Of a DNA stretch of 36,486 nucleotides, positions 1 to 6,362 are shown in pieces. A program made the position numbers and the translations under genes. Source of the DNA: a virus; the IMG/VR virus record IMGVR_UViG_3300042386_001826, positions 1-36,486 of that record; one strand, 5' to 3'. Numbering within the stretch: position 1 is the stretch's first letter; each line of letters starts with the position of its first letter. The notes under the pieces were generated by a model. That model saw only the letters and a program-made list of their open reading frames with translations. It was not told the DNA's origin and did no database searches.

Positions 1-2
1 TC

Positions 3-206
3 CCTGAGTTTGATTACGCTAAGGAATGTCTAGATAAACACAGCATTAAATGGTCCTCTGTTGGTAATGGGTCCCTACTCATCAACGTTAAGGGCCGCTT
101 CTACTACTACTATCCGACGCGTAACCGTTGGCGGGCCAAGGGCTCGAATAAGGAATATAGTATCCGTTCCATCGATTATCTAATAGAGCTTCTAAGTAAT
201 GATTAA
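3..206 (+). CDS. Hypothetical protein, 5' truncated
   Basis: An open frame enters from the left edge and stops at TAA 204-206, giving the last 67 residues. The visible part is rich in aromatic and basic residues (a run of four Tyr, then RNRWRAKG). I do not recognise a family. The next gene starts inside its last codons, an 8-base overlap typical of tightly packed phage genes. Codon use and GC match the backbone genes further right. Function unknown; coding call based on the sustained frame and the overlap. Confidence 0.6.
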   Translation, partial: PEFDYAKECLDKHSIKWSSVGNGSLLINVKGRFYYYYPTRNRWRAKGSNKEYSIRSIDYLIELLSND

Positions 207-378
207 CCTGAGCATAAACAACATAGATATCAAGGCGCGCCACATTAACTCAGACTTGTTCTACTGTGTAGGACTTACTGTGGGCCGGGCCGATTACAGT
301 AACAGTGCCTTATACTATCGTGTAGAAGACACACAGCTGCTATGCGCGGGCCAGACTGATTTCACTGTGGAAGCGTAG
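199..378 (+). CDS. Small hypothetical protein (59 aa)
   Basis: ATG 199 opens within the end of the preceding gene and the frame closes at TAG 376-378. The product starts MINLSINNID, includes a GRADYSNSALYYR stretch and ends DFTVEA. No signal peptide, membrane segment or known motif is visible. The overlap suggests translational coupling with the upstream gene. Family not recognised. Confidence 0.55.
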   Translation: MINLSINNIDIKARHINSDLFYCVGLTVGRADYSNSALYYRVEDTQLLCAGQTDFTVEA

Positions 379-553
379 CGCTGAGCTACGTAATGAATAC
401 CAGTGTAAAAGCATACGGTGAGTTCGAGCCTAACGCAGTTGTGATTGGTTCGAGAACGATAGGATCAAGGTCAATAGCGTCATACGTGTAGAGTTAGACT
501 GCGAGCCCCCGATAACGCGGGGCGCCCCTTATCCCGTAAGGTTTTGCGGGGTC

Positions 554-582
554 TTGAAACAGTGGGTCATTTGCTGTATAAT
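554..582 (+). promoter_or_regulatory. Strong sigma-70-type promoter
   Basis: TTGAAA (554-559), a 17-base spacer and a perfect TATAAT (577-582). Transcription should begin near 589-591 and run rightward through the solitary CRISPR-like repeat at 652. No convincing ORF with a ribosome site follows for several hundred bases, so the first product is probably a short non-coding RNA. Just upstream (507-533) lies a GC-rich element with GGGGCGCCCC flanked by GATAA/TTATC. Confidence 0.75.
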
Positions 583-651
583 TGGTTTATTGCGGGTGCG
601 GCGCAAATGAACCTTGAAAACTCCATAGCGTATGGCCTTTACCACTGGGCG

Positions 652-688
652 GTTCGAATTAATCTTAAACCCTACTAGGGATTGAAAC
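652..688 (+). CRISPR. Solitary CRISPR-repeat-like unit (candidate RNA anti-CRISPR)
   Basis: A 37-base sequence beginning GTTCGAATTAATC and ending CCCTACTAGGGATTGAAAC. It has the layout of cyanobacterial CRISPR repeats: a CCCTA..TAGGG hairpin and a 3' ATTGAAAC handle. From memory it differs by about two bases from a Microcystis type I-D repeat (GTTCCAATTAA...CCCTATTAGGGATTGAAAC). Only this one good copy is visible, with no array and no cas gene. It lies about 60 bases downstream of a strong promoter and in the same orientation, so the transcript would present a crRNA-like repeat followed by the tRNA-derived segment 689-731. Phage-borne solitary repeats are established as RNA-based anti-CRISPRs (Racr); that role here is inference. 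Confidence 0.75.
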
Positions 689-731
689 CTCATAAGACGG
701 CTCAAAGTGATTCGATTCCGCTATTCTGCAT
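688..731 (+). repeat. 3'-half tRNA fragment directly after the CRISPR-like repeat
   Basis: This segment matches bases 1955-1998 of the intact tRNA(CAT) gene from the anticodon loop to the 3' end, with about five differences, nearly all transitions. No 5' half is present; the sequence to the left is the CRISPR-like repeat. It could be an integration scar at a tRNA gene, a duplicated and decayed tRNA, or the spacer-position sequence of a mini CRISPR unit. A shorter relative lies at about 1690-1712. Confidence 0.7.
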
Positions 732-1007
732 ACAGCGTTAGAGCAAAACCCACAACGTTATATAAGTTAAACCTATGAGTCACTATCAAAGTACCATTCC
801 ACCCCCTGGGACAAACCTATTAACTATTGATTGTAGTCTATGCTAACGTCATTTAGTATAGAGTATAATATTGTATATCAATAAGTTGTACTTATCAATC
901 AAATATTCCACAGCTTCTCTCACCTCAGATAAATATGCCCATAACATACAGTTAGAATATGTAACAATTCAAACAATAAAAATTGGGGTTTTTAATACAG
1001 CAATAAA

Positions 1008-1030
1008 AATACGGCAAATATCGCCGTATT
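1008..1030. terminator. Hairpin, probable terminator
   Basis: AATACGGC (1008-1015) and GCCGTATT (1023-1030) form a perfect 8-bp stem with a 7-base loop, extendable by one A-T pair. On the minus strand it is followed by a T run, on the plus strand by TTAG. It sits in the gene-free stretch 733-1132, where I see nothing else convincing. Confidence 0.5.
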
Positions 1031-1132
1031 TAGTTATATTTAAACAAACATTAAGCTATCAAATGCGAGCGAAACATAGGCAGAGAGATAGACAAGAGTG
1101 AGTAGCCACTCAATTATTAAGGAGATATAGGC

Positions 1133-1345
1133 ATGTCAATAACAGTATTAGCATTAAATGCAATCTTTACCGTGTACATAGTGTTTCTAATGTATCTAGT
1201 TCCTAAAGTGGGGGGCCGCACTAAGTGGGGCCTTATCGCGTTAATATACGCCATAGCAGTGATATGGGTATCAATCATGATTGCTGGAGAGTCCACCAGC
1301 GATACATGCAGTAGAGTGTTCCACTACTCTACATCTAAGCTATAA
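1133..1345 (+). CDS. Small membrane protein (70 aa)
   Basis: AAGGAGATATAGGC precedes the ATG at 1133, a good ribosome site. The product has two hydrophobic segments, about residues 3-25 (ALNAIFTVYIVFLMYLV) and 33-51 (GLIALIYAIAVIWVSIMIAG), with a short basic loop between them, so a two-pass inner-membrane protein is likely. The C terminus is polar (STSDTCSRVFHYSTSKL). A truncated second copy starts at 1436. Holin-like by shape only; no family recognised. Confidence 0.6.
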   Translation: MSITVLALNAIFTVYIVFLMYLVPKVGGRTKWGLIALIYAIAVIWVSIMIAGESTSDTCSRVFHYSTSKL

Positions 1346-1435
1346 CACAAGGCCCGCGCCATAATAAGGATATGTTTCTATGTAGCAGCGTGGGACAAGA
1401 GTGAGTAACCACTTAATTACTAAGGAGATACAGGC

Positions 1436-1576
1436 ATGTCAATAACAGTATTAGCATTAAATGCAGTCTTTACCGTGTACATAGTATTGTTTCTAATGTA
1501 TCTAATTTTTAAAGTAGAAGAACGCCGCGCTAAGTGTGGCCTTGTCGCGTTAATATACGCCATAGCAGTGGTATGA
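1436..1576 (+). pseudogene. Truncated second copy of the small membrane protein
   Basis: A tandem duplicate of the 1133 gene with its own TAAGGAGATACAGGC ribosome site. The first 46 codons closely follow copy 1, then TGG of copy 1 is TGA here (1574-1576), stopping in the second membrane segment. Beyond the stop the frame continues to a TAA near 1612, as expected of a decaying gene. Just upstream (about 1379-1405) is a piece resembling the FYVAAWDK coding end of the gene at 1748, so this interval has been reshuffled several times. Confidence 0.6.
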
Positions 1577-1662
1577 GTACTAGTCATAACTGTTGAGTTA
1601 CACTCTAGCCTATAACACTGTAGACTTAATACTTGTAGTGTATAACACAAGGCCCGCGCCAT

Positions 1663-1736
1663 AATAAGGATAGGTGGAATGATGTACCCGACTCCGCTAT
1701 TCTGCATACAGTAAACCCTATCGAGGATTAAACTCA
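1663..1736 (+). repeat. Decayed tRNA and CRISPR-repeat-like relics
   Basis: Bases about 1663-1711 (GGATAGGTGG..., ACTCCGCTATTCTGCATACA) look like the D-arm and 3' end of the tRNA at 1925 with the middle missing. They run into TAAACCCTATCGAGGATTAAAC (about 1712-1733), which matches the 3' two-thirds of the CRISPR-like repeat at 652 at about 18 of 23 positions and keeps a CCT/AGG stem. The second match is short and AT-rich and could be chance. Confidence 0.35.
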
Positions 1737-1747
1737 GGAGGAAAATA

Positions 1748-1876
1748 GTGATTTTATTGCTTTCGCAGATTGGTGGATTAATCTTCTTTGTAATTTTGCT
1801 TCACAGGCTGTTACATCACTTCTATGTAGCAGCCTGGGACAAGAATACAGATAGATTGATAAGAAAGGGTAAGTAA
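1748..1876 (+). CDS. Small membrane protein (42 aa), GTG start
   Basis: AGGAGG (1736-1741) lies six bases before GTG 1748. The product has one N-terminal hydrophobic helix (ILLLSQIGGLIFFVILLHRLL), then a short basic tail ending DRLIRKGK, which predicts a single-pass protein with a cytoplasmic tail. The FYVAAWDK segment is duplicated as a relic near 1379-1405. Role unknown; small phage membrane proteins of this shape may act in lysis or host takeover, but nothing here decides. Confidence 0.55.
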   Translation: MILLLSQIGGLIFFVILLHRLLHHFYVAAWDKNTDRLIRKGK

Positions 1877-1924
1877 CGGCATACTAGATATAACGCGGCC
1901 CCCCCAGTTAGAGCCGCACCACAA

Positions 1925-1997
1925 GCAGGATTGGCCGATAGGTGGAGGCACCGTCCTCATAAGACGGCTTAGAGCGGTTCGATTCCGCTATCCTGCA
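1925..1997 (+). tRNA. tRNA with CAT anticodon (Met elongator or Ile2)
   Basis: A full cloverleaf folds: acceptor GCAGGAT/ATCCTGC, D stem GCC/GGC, anticodon stem CCGTC/GACGG with loop CTCATAA, and T stem AGCGG/CCGCT with loop TTCGATT, then discriminator A. The CCA end is not encoded. G1-C72 pairing argues against an initiator tRNA. Elongator Met or a lysidine-modified Ile tRNA cannot be told apart by eye. Phages often carry tRNAs; it is also the parent of the fragments at 688 and about 1690. Confidence 0.88.
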
Positions 1998-2000
1998 TTC

Positions 2001-2026
2001 AGTAATATAAGGGGCCCCCCCATTAG
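2001..2026 (+). promoter_or_regulatory. Intergenic TATAA..GGGGCCCCCC element
   Basis: One of several similar gene-boundary elements: an AT-rich TATAA-like stretch, then GGGGCCCC or close variants, then AT-rich sequence and the next ribosome site. Others lie near 492-528, 1341-1362, 1630-1660, 1886-1905, 2366-2396 and 3047-3075. A promoter, processing or pause signal is possible; function not known. Confidence 0.4.
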
Positions 2027-2051
2027 AAATACCATAATACTAAGGAGAGCT

Positions 2052-2342
2052 ATGAAAGTATTAACCTCTTACGTCTTATATCCATCGCCAGACGAGCAAA
2101 TCAACATTAAGAGGTATGCGTGCTTCACAAAGCATATCATCAGTGTAGAGATTGATATGGTAATGTGGCCCAATAATGAGGCCCGCAGTGTTCAGCTGAT
2201 GAGATACCTGTTTAAAGGTCTGAAGCTACAATATACAGAACACGATAATGGATTTGACATCAGAGTACATAAGTTAACGTTTATCAATGGCTCTACAGCA
2301 CTAATAGTGCCAACAACATATACAGATAAACTACTACATTAA
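2052..2342 (+). CDS. Hypothetical protein (96 aa)
   Basis: TAAGGAGAGCT precedes ATG 2052. The product has no signal or membrane segment. The stretch from about residue 29 on (SVEIDMVMWPNNEA, SVQLMRYLFKGLKLQY, GSTALIVPTTYTDKLL) is repeated almost whole in the fragment at 2824-3026, so this gene was duplicated. No family recognised. Confidence 0.6.
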   Translation: MKVLTSYVLYPSPDEQINIKRYACFTKHIISVEIDMVMWPNNEARSVQLMRYLFKGLKLQYTEHDNGFDIRVHKLTFINGSTALIVPTTYTDKLLH

Positions 2343-2365
2343 TCAGCGTAGCGTAATCAGCGTAG

Positions 2366-2396
2366 CGTAATATATAACGAGGGGCCCCCCTATTAA
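2366..2396 (+). promoter_or_regulatory. Intergenic TATAACGAGGGGCCCCCC element
   Basis: The best-formed copy of the backbone intergenic element: TATATAACGA followed directly by GGGGCCCCCC (2381-2390) and TATTAAGGAT. It comes just after a tandem AATCAGCGTAGCGT repeat (2341-2366) and before the gene at 2435. Confidence 0.4.
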
Positions 2397-2434
2397 GGAT
2401 ACCCTGAAGCTTAAGTAGGAGAAAAGCAATCAAT

Positions 2435-2818
2435 ATGTACAATATTGACAATGATCGCCCAGATATTCAGCGAGCTTATTGGCTAAGTGAAGGGCAAAAA
2501 ACCGATAATTATTACGATAAGATGCGTATAAATGTTCCCACTGCATCTTACGCTGAGAATGCAGAAGGAGCAACTAAATTATCCGACTTAGTAATTAATT
2601 TAGTAAAACACCACGGATGTGGTCGTCAACTAATATCTAAAGAAAACTTGTTTTTAGACGTTAATTGGGACAAAATAGAGGAGTTTGTTGCTTTACAAGT
2701 AATCACTCCCAAAGGGTGGGATCACCCTTTGACTAATTCTGAATATATTGTCGTGACGCATAAGGAGGACTATTGTATGTGCGATATATCTGTAGAATTA
2801 TTTGATCGTGATTCTTAA
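2435..2818 (+). CDS. Hypothetical protein (127 aa), inserted between duplicated halves
   Basis: AGTAGGAGAAAAGCAATCAAT precedes ATG 2435. The product is acidic and soluble and ends YCMCDISVELFDRDS; no domain recognised. Its DNA is AT-richer than its neighbours and lacks GGGCCC, and it sits exactly between the intact gene at 2052 and the headless copy at 2824, so it looks like an insertion into a duplicated locus. Confidence 0.55.
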   Translation: MYNIDNDRPDIQRAYWLSEGQKTDNYYDKMRINVPTASYAENAEGATKLSDLVINLVKHHGCGRQLISKENLFLDVNWDKIEEFVALQVITPKGWDHPLTNSEYIVVTHKEDYCMCDISVELFDRDS

Positions 2819-2823
2819 TTTAA

Positions 2824-3026
2824 TCAGCGTAGAGATTGATACGGTGATGTGGCCCAATAATGGGGCCCTCAGTGTCCAGCTGATGAAATACCTGTTCGAC
2901 ACACTGAAGCTACAGTATACAGTACACGAGGATGGGTTTATGATCAGATTGCATAAGTTAGTATATACTGATGGCTCTACGGCACTAATAATGCCAACGG
3001 CATATACAGATAAACTACTATATTAA
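2824..3026 (+). pseudogene. 5'-truncated copy of the 2052 gene
   Basis: The sequence resumes at ISVEIDTVMWPNNGALSVQLMKYLFDTLKLQY, matching residues about 30-96 of the 2052 product. Only a TTG at 2802, inside the preceding gene and without a ribosome site, opens the frame, so the original start region is gone. The reading frame stays open to TAA 3024-3026. Whether the remnant is translated is unclear. Confidence 0.6.
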
Positions 3027-3146
3027 TCAGAGGCGTGTATACGGCACAGTGTAGTATATCACGAGGGGCCCGCCTCACTCTCAACTACATACAGCTCTAA
3101 TGGACTAATTACCTCCCTGCTGGCAGGAAGGTATATTAATAGCTAA

Positions 3147-4088
3147 TCAGCTCCATAAACGAGGTAGCATCTCCTTGCACTTATGTATATACCAGTGACC
3201 TTCAGGAGGAGTGTTATCTAGTGCTTCTTGGAATAGCATATCGCGCAACTGTCGTATAGTCATAAATGAAACGGGCTCGTGCAATAAACGTTGTGCTTGA
3301 GGAGTAATGCTGGGCCCCACAAATATAAACTCAAGTGGTGTATCAAAATGGTTATTGGCTAGTTCTATATAACCCTTATCAGCTATAGTAGATACTACGT
3401 CCTCTACGCCAATAGGGTTAATCTTAATCTCTATGACCTGTGTCTTACCATTAATAGAACGGCATAGGTCAAAGCGACGAGTGCGGGCCCGACTCTCTAG
3501 TGTGTTGATTACTGTTAACTCCCTAGTGAAGGGGTTAGCAGTATAACTAGCTAATAATACTAGATCCATCTGTAACTCAAGCTCAGAGTTATAGGTGGGG
3601 CTCAATGTCTCTACGTTACGTATAGTTGCAGCTTGTGGTGCAGGTGCTGTCTTAGTTCCCTCTACACGAGAGAGAGCGGGGCCCAGCCTAATATTATTAT
3701 GGAGGGCTATACGCCCATAAGCCGCTGTCCAATTACATACCCATAAGTGATTATTATAGTAATTGACATCGTAATAAGTACATAGTGCTCTTTGAAATGG
3801 TTTAATAGCTAAGGCATCTAATTTAATCAAACGTGGTTTAGGTAGGCCAGGTCTATCTGCCCAGGTGCGTACAATAGGGTTAAATAAGTTCCTGACATTG
3901 CTAACTGACATCTTGAGTCTTTGTGCTATTTCAGACATTAAGAAGTAAGCATCTTTACCGTCTCTATCAGGTACCCAGGTGAGTTGGTATTCATCAACCC
4001 AATGAACTAATTGATCTAGTATGGGGCCCGCGCAATTAGGGTACTCCTTAAGTATGGCCGTAGATAAATCTGGTAGTGCAGCTGGCAT
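3147..4088 (-). CDS. Putative PD-(D/E)XK nuclease with N-terminal helix-turn-helix
   Basis: 313 residues. Residues about 48-72 (FLMSEIAQRLKMSVSNVRNLF) look like a helix-turn-helix, predicting DNA binding. Residues 207-222 carry an RFD...VIEIK arrangement (D207, E220, K222) with acidic SELELQMD upstream near 169-175, the pattern of PD-(D/E)XK restriction-like nucleases. The middle is aromatic and uncharacterised. It has three GGGCCC sites and backbone composition. It is leftmost of the minus-strand genes and separated from the 4194 gene by a strong hairpin, so it is probably transcribed on its own. Could act in DNA degradation, packaging or recombination. The fold is inference from motif spacing. 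Confidence 0.6.
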   Translation of the reverse strand: MPAALPDLSTAILKEYPNCAGPILDQLVHWVDEYQLTWVPDRDGKDAYFLMSEIAQRLKMSVSNVRNLFNPIVRTWADRPGLPKPRLIKLDALAIKPFQRALCTYYDVNYYNNHLWVCNWTAAYGRIALHNNIRLGPALSRVEGTKTAPAPQAATIRNVETLSPTYNSELELQMDLVLLASYTANPFTRELTVINTLESRARTRRFDLCRSINGKTQVIEIKINPIGVEDVVSTIADKGYIELANNHFDTPLEFIFVGPSITPQAQRLLHEPVSFMTIRQLRDMLFQEALDNTPPEGHWYIHKCKEMLPRLWS

Positions 4089-4134
4089 ATTTGAATCCTA
4101 AAGTAATTATTCTAATAATAACATACAACTATTG

Positions 4135-4162
4135 ATAGCACACAAATTGGCTTGTGTGCTAT
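4135..4162. terminator. Perfect 11-bp hairpin between minus-strand genes
   Basis: ATAGCACACAA (4135-4145) pairs exactly with TTGTGTGCTAT (4152-4162) around a 6-base loop, in AT-rich flanks. It lies after the 4194-4436 gene in the direction of transcription and before the nuclease gene. A near copy lies at 4485-4512. Confidence 0.6.
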
Positions 4163-4193
4163 TAATTAAACAAATAGTTACTTTATAATCTTC

Positions 4194-4436
4194 CTATGCG
4201 GCTGTATGATTAGTACTCATTATATCAAGCATTTTATCTGCTTCTATAATATCACTCTGCTGCTCGCTGTCTGGAAGCATGTGGTAATCAGTATCCATCT
4301 GTCTGGCCCACCTCTTTACCAGTGATGCGGGTATTGTTACAGAGCCATCACTATTTACTATGGATTTTGAAAAGAGATAGCGCATCCACCTTGACCAAGC
4401 CTCGTGGGCATATTCTGCAAGTTTTTCTCTGAGCAC
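4194..4436 (-). CDS. Hypothetical protein (80 aa)
   Basis: The product starts MLREKLAEYAHEAWSRWMRYLF and ends DIMSTNHTAA. A repeated aromatic-basic N-terminal helix and an NSDGSVTIPASLVKRWARQM segment are visible. No family recognised. It is bracketed by two similar hairpins (4135-4162, 4485-4512), so the gene and its flanks may move or duplicate as one cassette. Confidence 0.5.
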   Translation of the reverse strand: MLREKLAEYAHEAWSRWMRYLFSKSIVNSDGSVTIPASLVKRWARQMDTDYHMLPDSEQQSDIIEADKMLDIMSTNHTAA

Positions 4437-4484
4437 AAATAATCTCCAAAGATTAAATCAATTAATAATCCACAAATAATTATA

Positions 4485-4512
4485 ATAGCATACAAGTTAA
4501 CTTGCGTGCTAT
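4485..4512. repeat. Near copy of the 4135 hairpin
   Basis: ATAGCATACAAG (4485-4496) and CTTGCGTGCTAT (4501-4512) pair with one G-T and one mismatch around TTAA. It shares the AGCA(C/T)ACAA core with the hairpin at 4135-4162, so the 80-residue gene between them has the same hairpin on both sides. Confidence 0.55.
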
Positions 4513-4572
4513 TAATATATCGCCGTTAATATCAATGTACCACTAGTCCCCTAATCCAGTATACGCTTTTCT

Positions 4573-4740
4573 TTATGCTTTATCAAGCTCGTCAGTTAAT
4601 AATTTAATATGAGTTTCTAACTCATAGACTTTATCTTCTAAAGCCTTAATTTTAGCGTCTTTAGCTTCCAGTTCGGTCATGTTAACAACTCAAATATTGT
4701 CATCGGAATAAGAAACGACATAAGCTTTTAGATCTGACAT
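4573..4740 (-). pseudogene. Small coiled-coil gene broken by an in-frame TGA
   Basis: On the minus strand AAGAGGTAATT precedes ATG 4740, which reads MSDLKAYVVSYSDDNI and then TGA (4690-4692). The second copy near 7078 has CGA (Arg) at this codon, so this is a C-to-T nonsense change. After the stop the frame continues VVNMTELEAKDAKIKALEDKV and ends TDELDKA at 4573, a leucine-zipper-like helix. The intact product would be 55 residues. Restart at ATG 4680 could still yield the 35-residue coil. Confidence 0.6.
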
Positions 4741-4779
4741 AATTACCTCTTGGCTTTACTGTATTTTATCAAATCTAAA

Positions 4780-4793
4780 ACAGTTTTAACTGT
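4780..4793. promoter_or_regulatory. 14-bp palindrome ACAGTTTTAACTGT
   Basis: A perfect inverted repeat about 40 bases upstream of the minus-strand start at 4740. The duplicated locus has ACAGCTTTAACTGT at 7112-7125, so the site is conserved upstream of both copies. It may be a repressor operator. The rest of 4741-4929 is AT-rich and holds nothing else I can call. Confidence 0.4.
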
Positions 4794-4929
4794 AATGGTG
4801 GGATTATCTTAAGCCCCATCTAAGCTTTTTCTCTAGCGGTTCCAAAAAACGTGATAATAAATATTGTGCTGGTTCATATATTTAGGGGTAATTTTATAAT
4901 GAAAATGTGATACTTAGAAAATTTAAATA

Positions 4930-5499
4930 TCAATAACTTTGTCCGTTAACGCTAAATTGAAGAGTCCCGCTTCCAATGAGAAAAGCCCAAGGATTTGCCC
5001 CTATCCCCTGACTAACGCTATAAACAGCCGTATTGCCAATTGACCAACCAGCGAACCCTGTTTCTACAGAAGAACTAGTATGAGCCCAAAGATATGTTCC
5101 AGGATTGGCGTTACTGGTTTCAGCAACTAACCAGTAAGTAGTATTAACGACTAATTTTTGCGGAGTGGCAAGCGTAAAAGTGTACTGACTAGCACTGCCA
5201 ATAGTAGGAGCATTAAAGTTGCCACCGGATATCGCAGAGCCTGGTACTCCAGATGCGTTGCTGTAAAGTCTAAGAAGCAGATTACCAGGATCAGAAGTAG
5301 TGCCTGATTTTAGCGCGAAAAAAAGAGTCACCGAACTAAGAATAAAAAGATCACTACCAGTCGTAAAACTAGGCGCTAGCCATTGACTATTATTTACGTC
5401 GCGACCCGATGTAGGAGATGGAGTTGTCGGGGGTAGGTTGCTAACAAGATTTACTGTTTGACTAGGGATTGGCATCGGGTCAATGATCAGTGGAAGCAT
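4930..5499 (-). CDS. Beta-rich surface/adhesin module, choice-of-anchor-R-like
   Basis: 189 residues. After a proline/threonine-rich N terminus the chain is a beta-sandwich-like domain (FTTGSDLFILSSVTLFFALKSG, LYSNASGVPG, YWLVAETSNANPGTYLW, WAFLIGSGTLQFSVNG). This resembles the choice-of-anchor R domain of cyanobacterial surface proteins. It is the last gene of the minus-strand fibre block and overlaps the previous gene by one base. Likely a distal fibre or receptor-binding module. No anchor or signal peptide is seen, as expected for a virion part. Confidence 0.6.
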   Translation of the reverse strand: MLPLIIDPMPIPSQTVNLVSNLPPTTPSPTSGRDVNNSQWLAPSFTTGSDLFILSSVTLFFALKSGTTSDPGNLLLRLYSNASGVPGSAISGGNFNAPTIGSASQYTFTLATPQKLVVNTTYWLVAETSNANPGTYLWAHTSSSVETGFAGWSIGNTAVYSVSQGIGANPWAFLIGSGTLQFSVNGQSY

Positions 5500-6362
5500 T
5501 AGGGATTCTCCGTGTAATCTATCCGAAAACTGATATTAATTAGCCCCGTAATCGAAGTAAAACTAATTCTTAATCTTCCCCCTGCGCTAAGAATATTATT
5601 AGCGGTAGCCAACTGATCGGCTAATACTGTAGTAGTGCAATTTAAACTATTAAGTCCTGATATAGTAGTCGTGCCGTTTTGAATGGAAATTACTGCACTT
5701 CCGCTACTCAGGGAGTTGATTAATCCAGAAATTTTATTGATTGTTACTCCCGTAGGAAAAGGAGGTAAAGTCAATGTTTTCGGAAAAGATGCTCCTTCGA
5801 GTCTTGGATCATTCGCAGTAACCGCAAAAATAGTAATCGGCCAAGATTCTTGTTCGCTTCCCCCACCACCAGTTGGTAAATTCTTGATAGCAGAAGCATC
5901 TAATCGATTACTATCAGTCAGAGTAGCAAGAGAATCCCTGATTTGAGTAGCCGACAAAACAGGTAAATTAGTTAGCTGACTTCCATCTACTGCAGGTAAT
6001 TTAGCATTATTATCTAATTGAATTAGATTGTTAGCACCGACTCCAATAGGTATTTCAGTGATAGTTCCACTGCCATTGGTGGGTTTACCTAATGCAATAT
6101 TCCCGCTATTTGTCTGTTGTAATTTGGAATAAGTGACAGATTGATTGTCGATAGTCCAAGTCGCACCAGAGCTAGAAACAGTAATATTACCCTTATCACC
6201 ATCTGTAACCCCACCTTCCTGATTTATGGCGTAAGCCACGCTTCCAGTAGCATCGGCGACATAGATATTAATACCACTCCCTACCCTGACAAAATAAACG
6301 GCATTGGGAGTTAGAGTAGAAGGTAAGCCTCCTATTACTTTTTCAGGGTGAAAAACTACCAT
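5499..6362 (-). CDS. Tail-fibre module protein (287 aa)
   Basis: The N terminus (KVIGGLPSTLTPNAVYFVRVGSGINIYVADATGSVAYAIN) is the repeated fibre-head module seen in phage tail fibres and in the gene at 8407. A central region (about 55-190) contains a GTITEIPIGVGANNLIQLDNNAKLPAVDG-like spacer found in fibre proteins. The C-terminal 100 residues again match the C terminus of 8407-8907 (PFPTGVTINKISG..., RLRISFTS...). ATG lies inside the TGGTAG end of the preceding gene, a 7-base overlap giving coupling. Probably built from the 8407 type by insertion of the central spacer. Confidence 0.7.
   Translation of the reverse strand: MVVFHPEKVIGGLPSTLTPNAVYFVRVGSGINIYVADATGSVAYAINQEGGVTDGDKGNITVSSSGATWTIDNQSVTYSKLQQTNSGNIALGKPTNGSGTITEIPIGVGANNLIQLDNNAKLPAVDGSQLTNLPVLSATQIRDSLATLTDSNRLDASAIKNLPTGGGGSEQESWPITIFAVTANDPRLEGASFPKTLTLPPFPTGVTINKISGLINSLSSGSAVISIQNGTTTISGLNSLNCTTTVLADQLATANNILSAGGRLRISFTSITGLINISFRIDYTENP

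Noticed and set aside
871-1101. 76-codon open frame starting with a rare codon
   Set aside because: TTG start without ribosome site, AT-rich low-information sequence, and it covers the hairpin at 1008-1030.
1420-1707. 95-codon minus-strand frame
   Set aside because: Antisense to the duplicated small membrane gene; no ribosome site and Ser/Thr-rich nonsense composition.
652-1736. Full CRISPR array
   Set aside because: Only one good repeat; the second match at about 1712 is degenerate and about 1 kb away.
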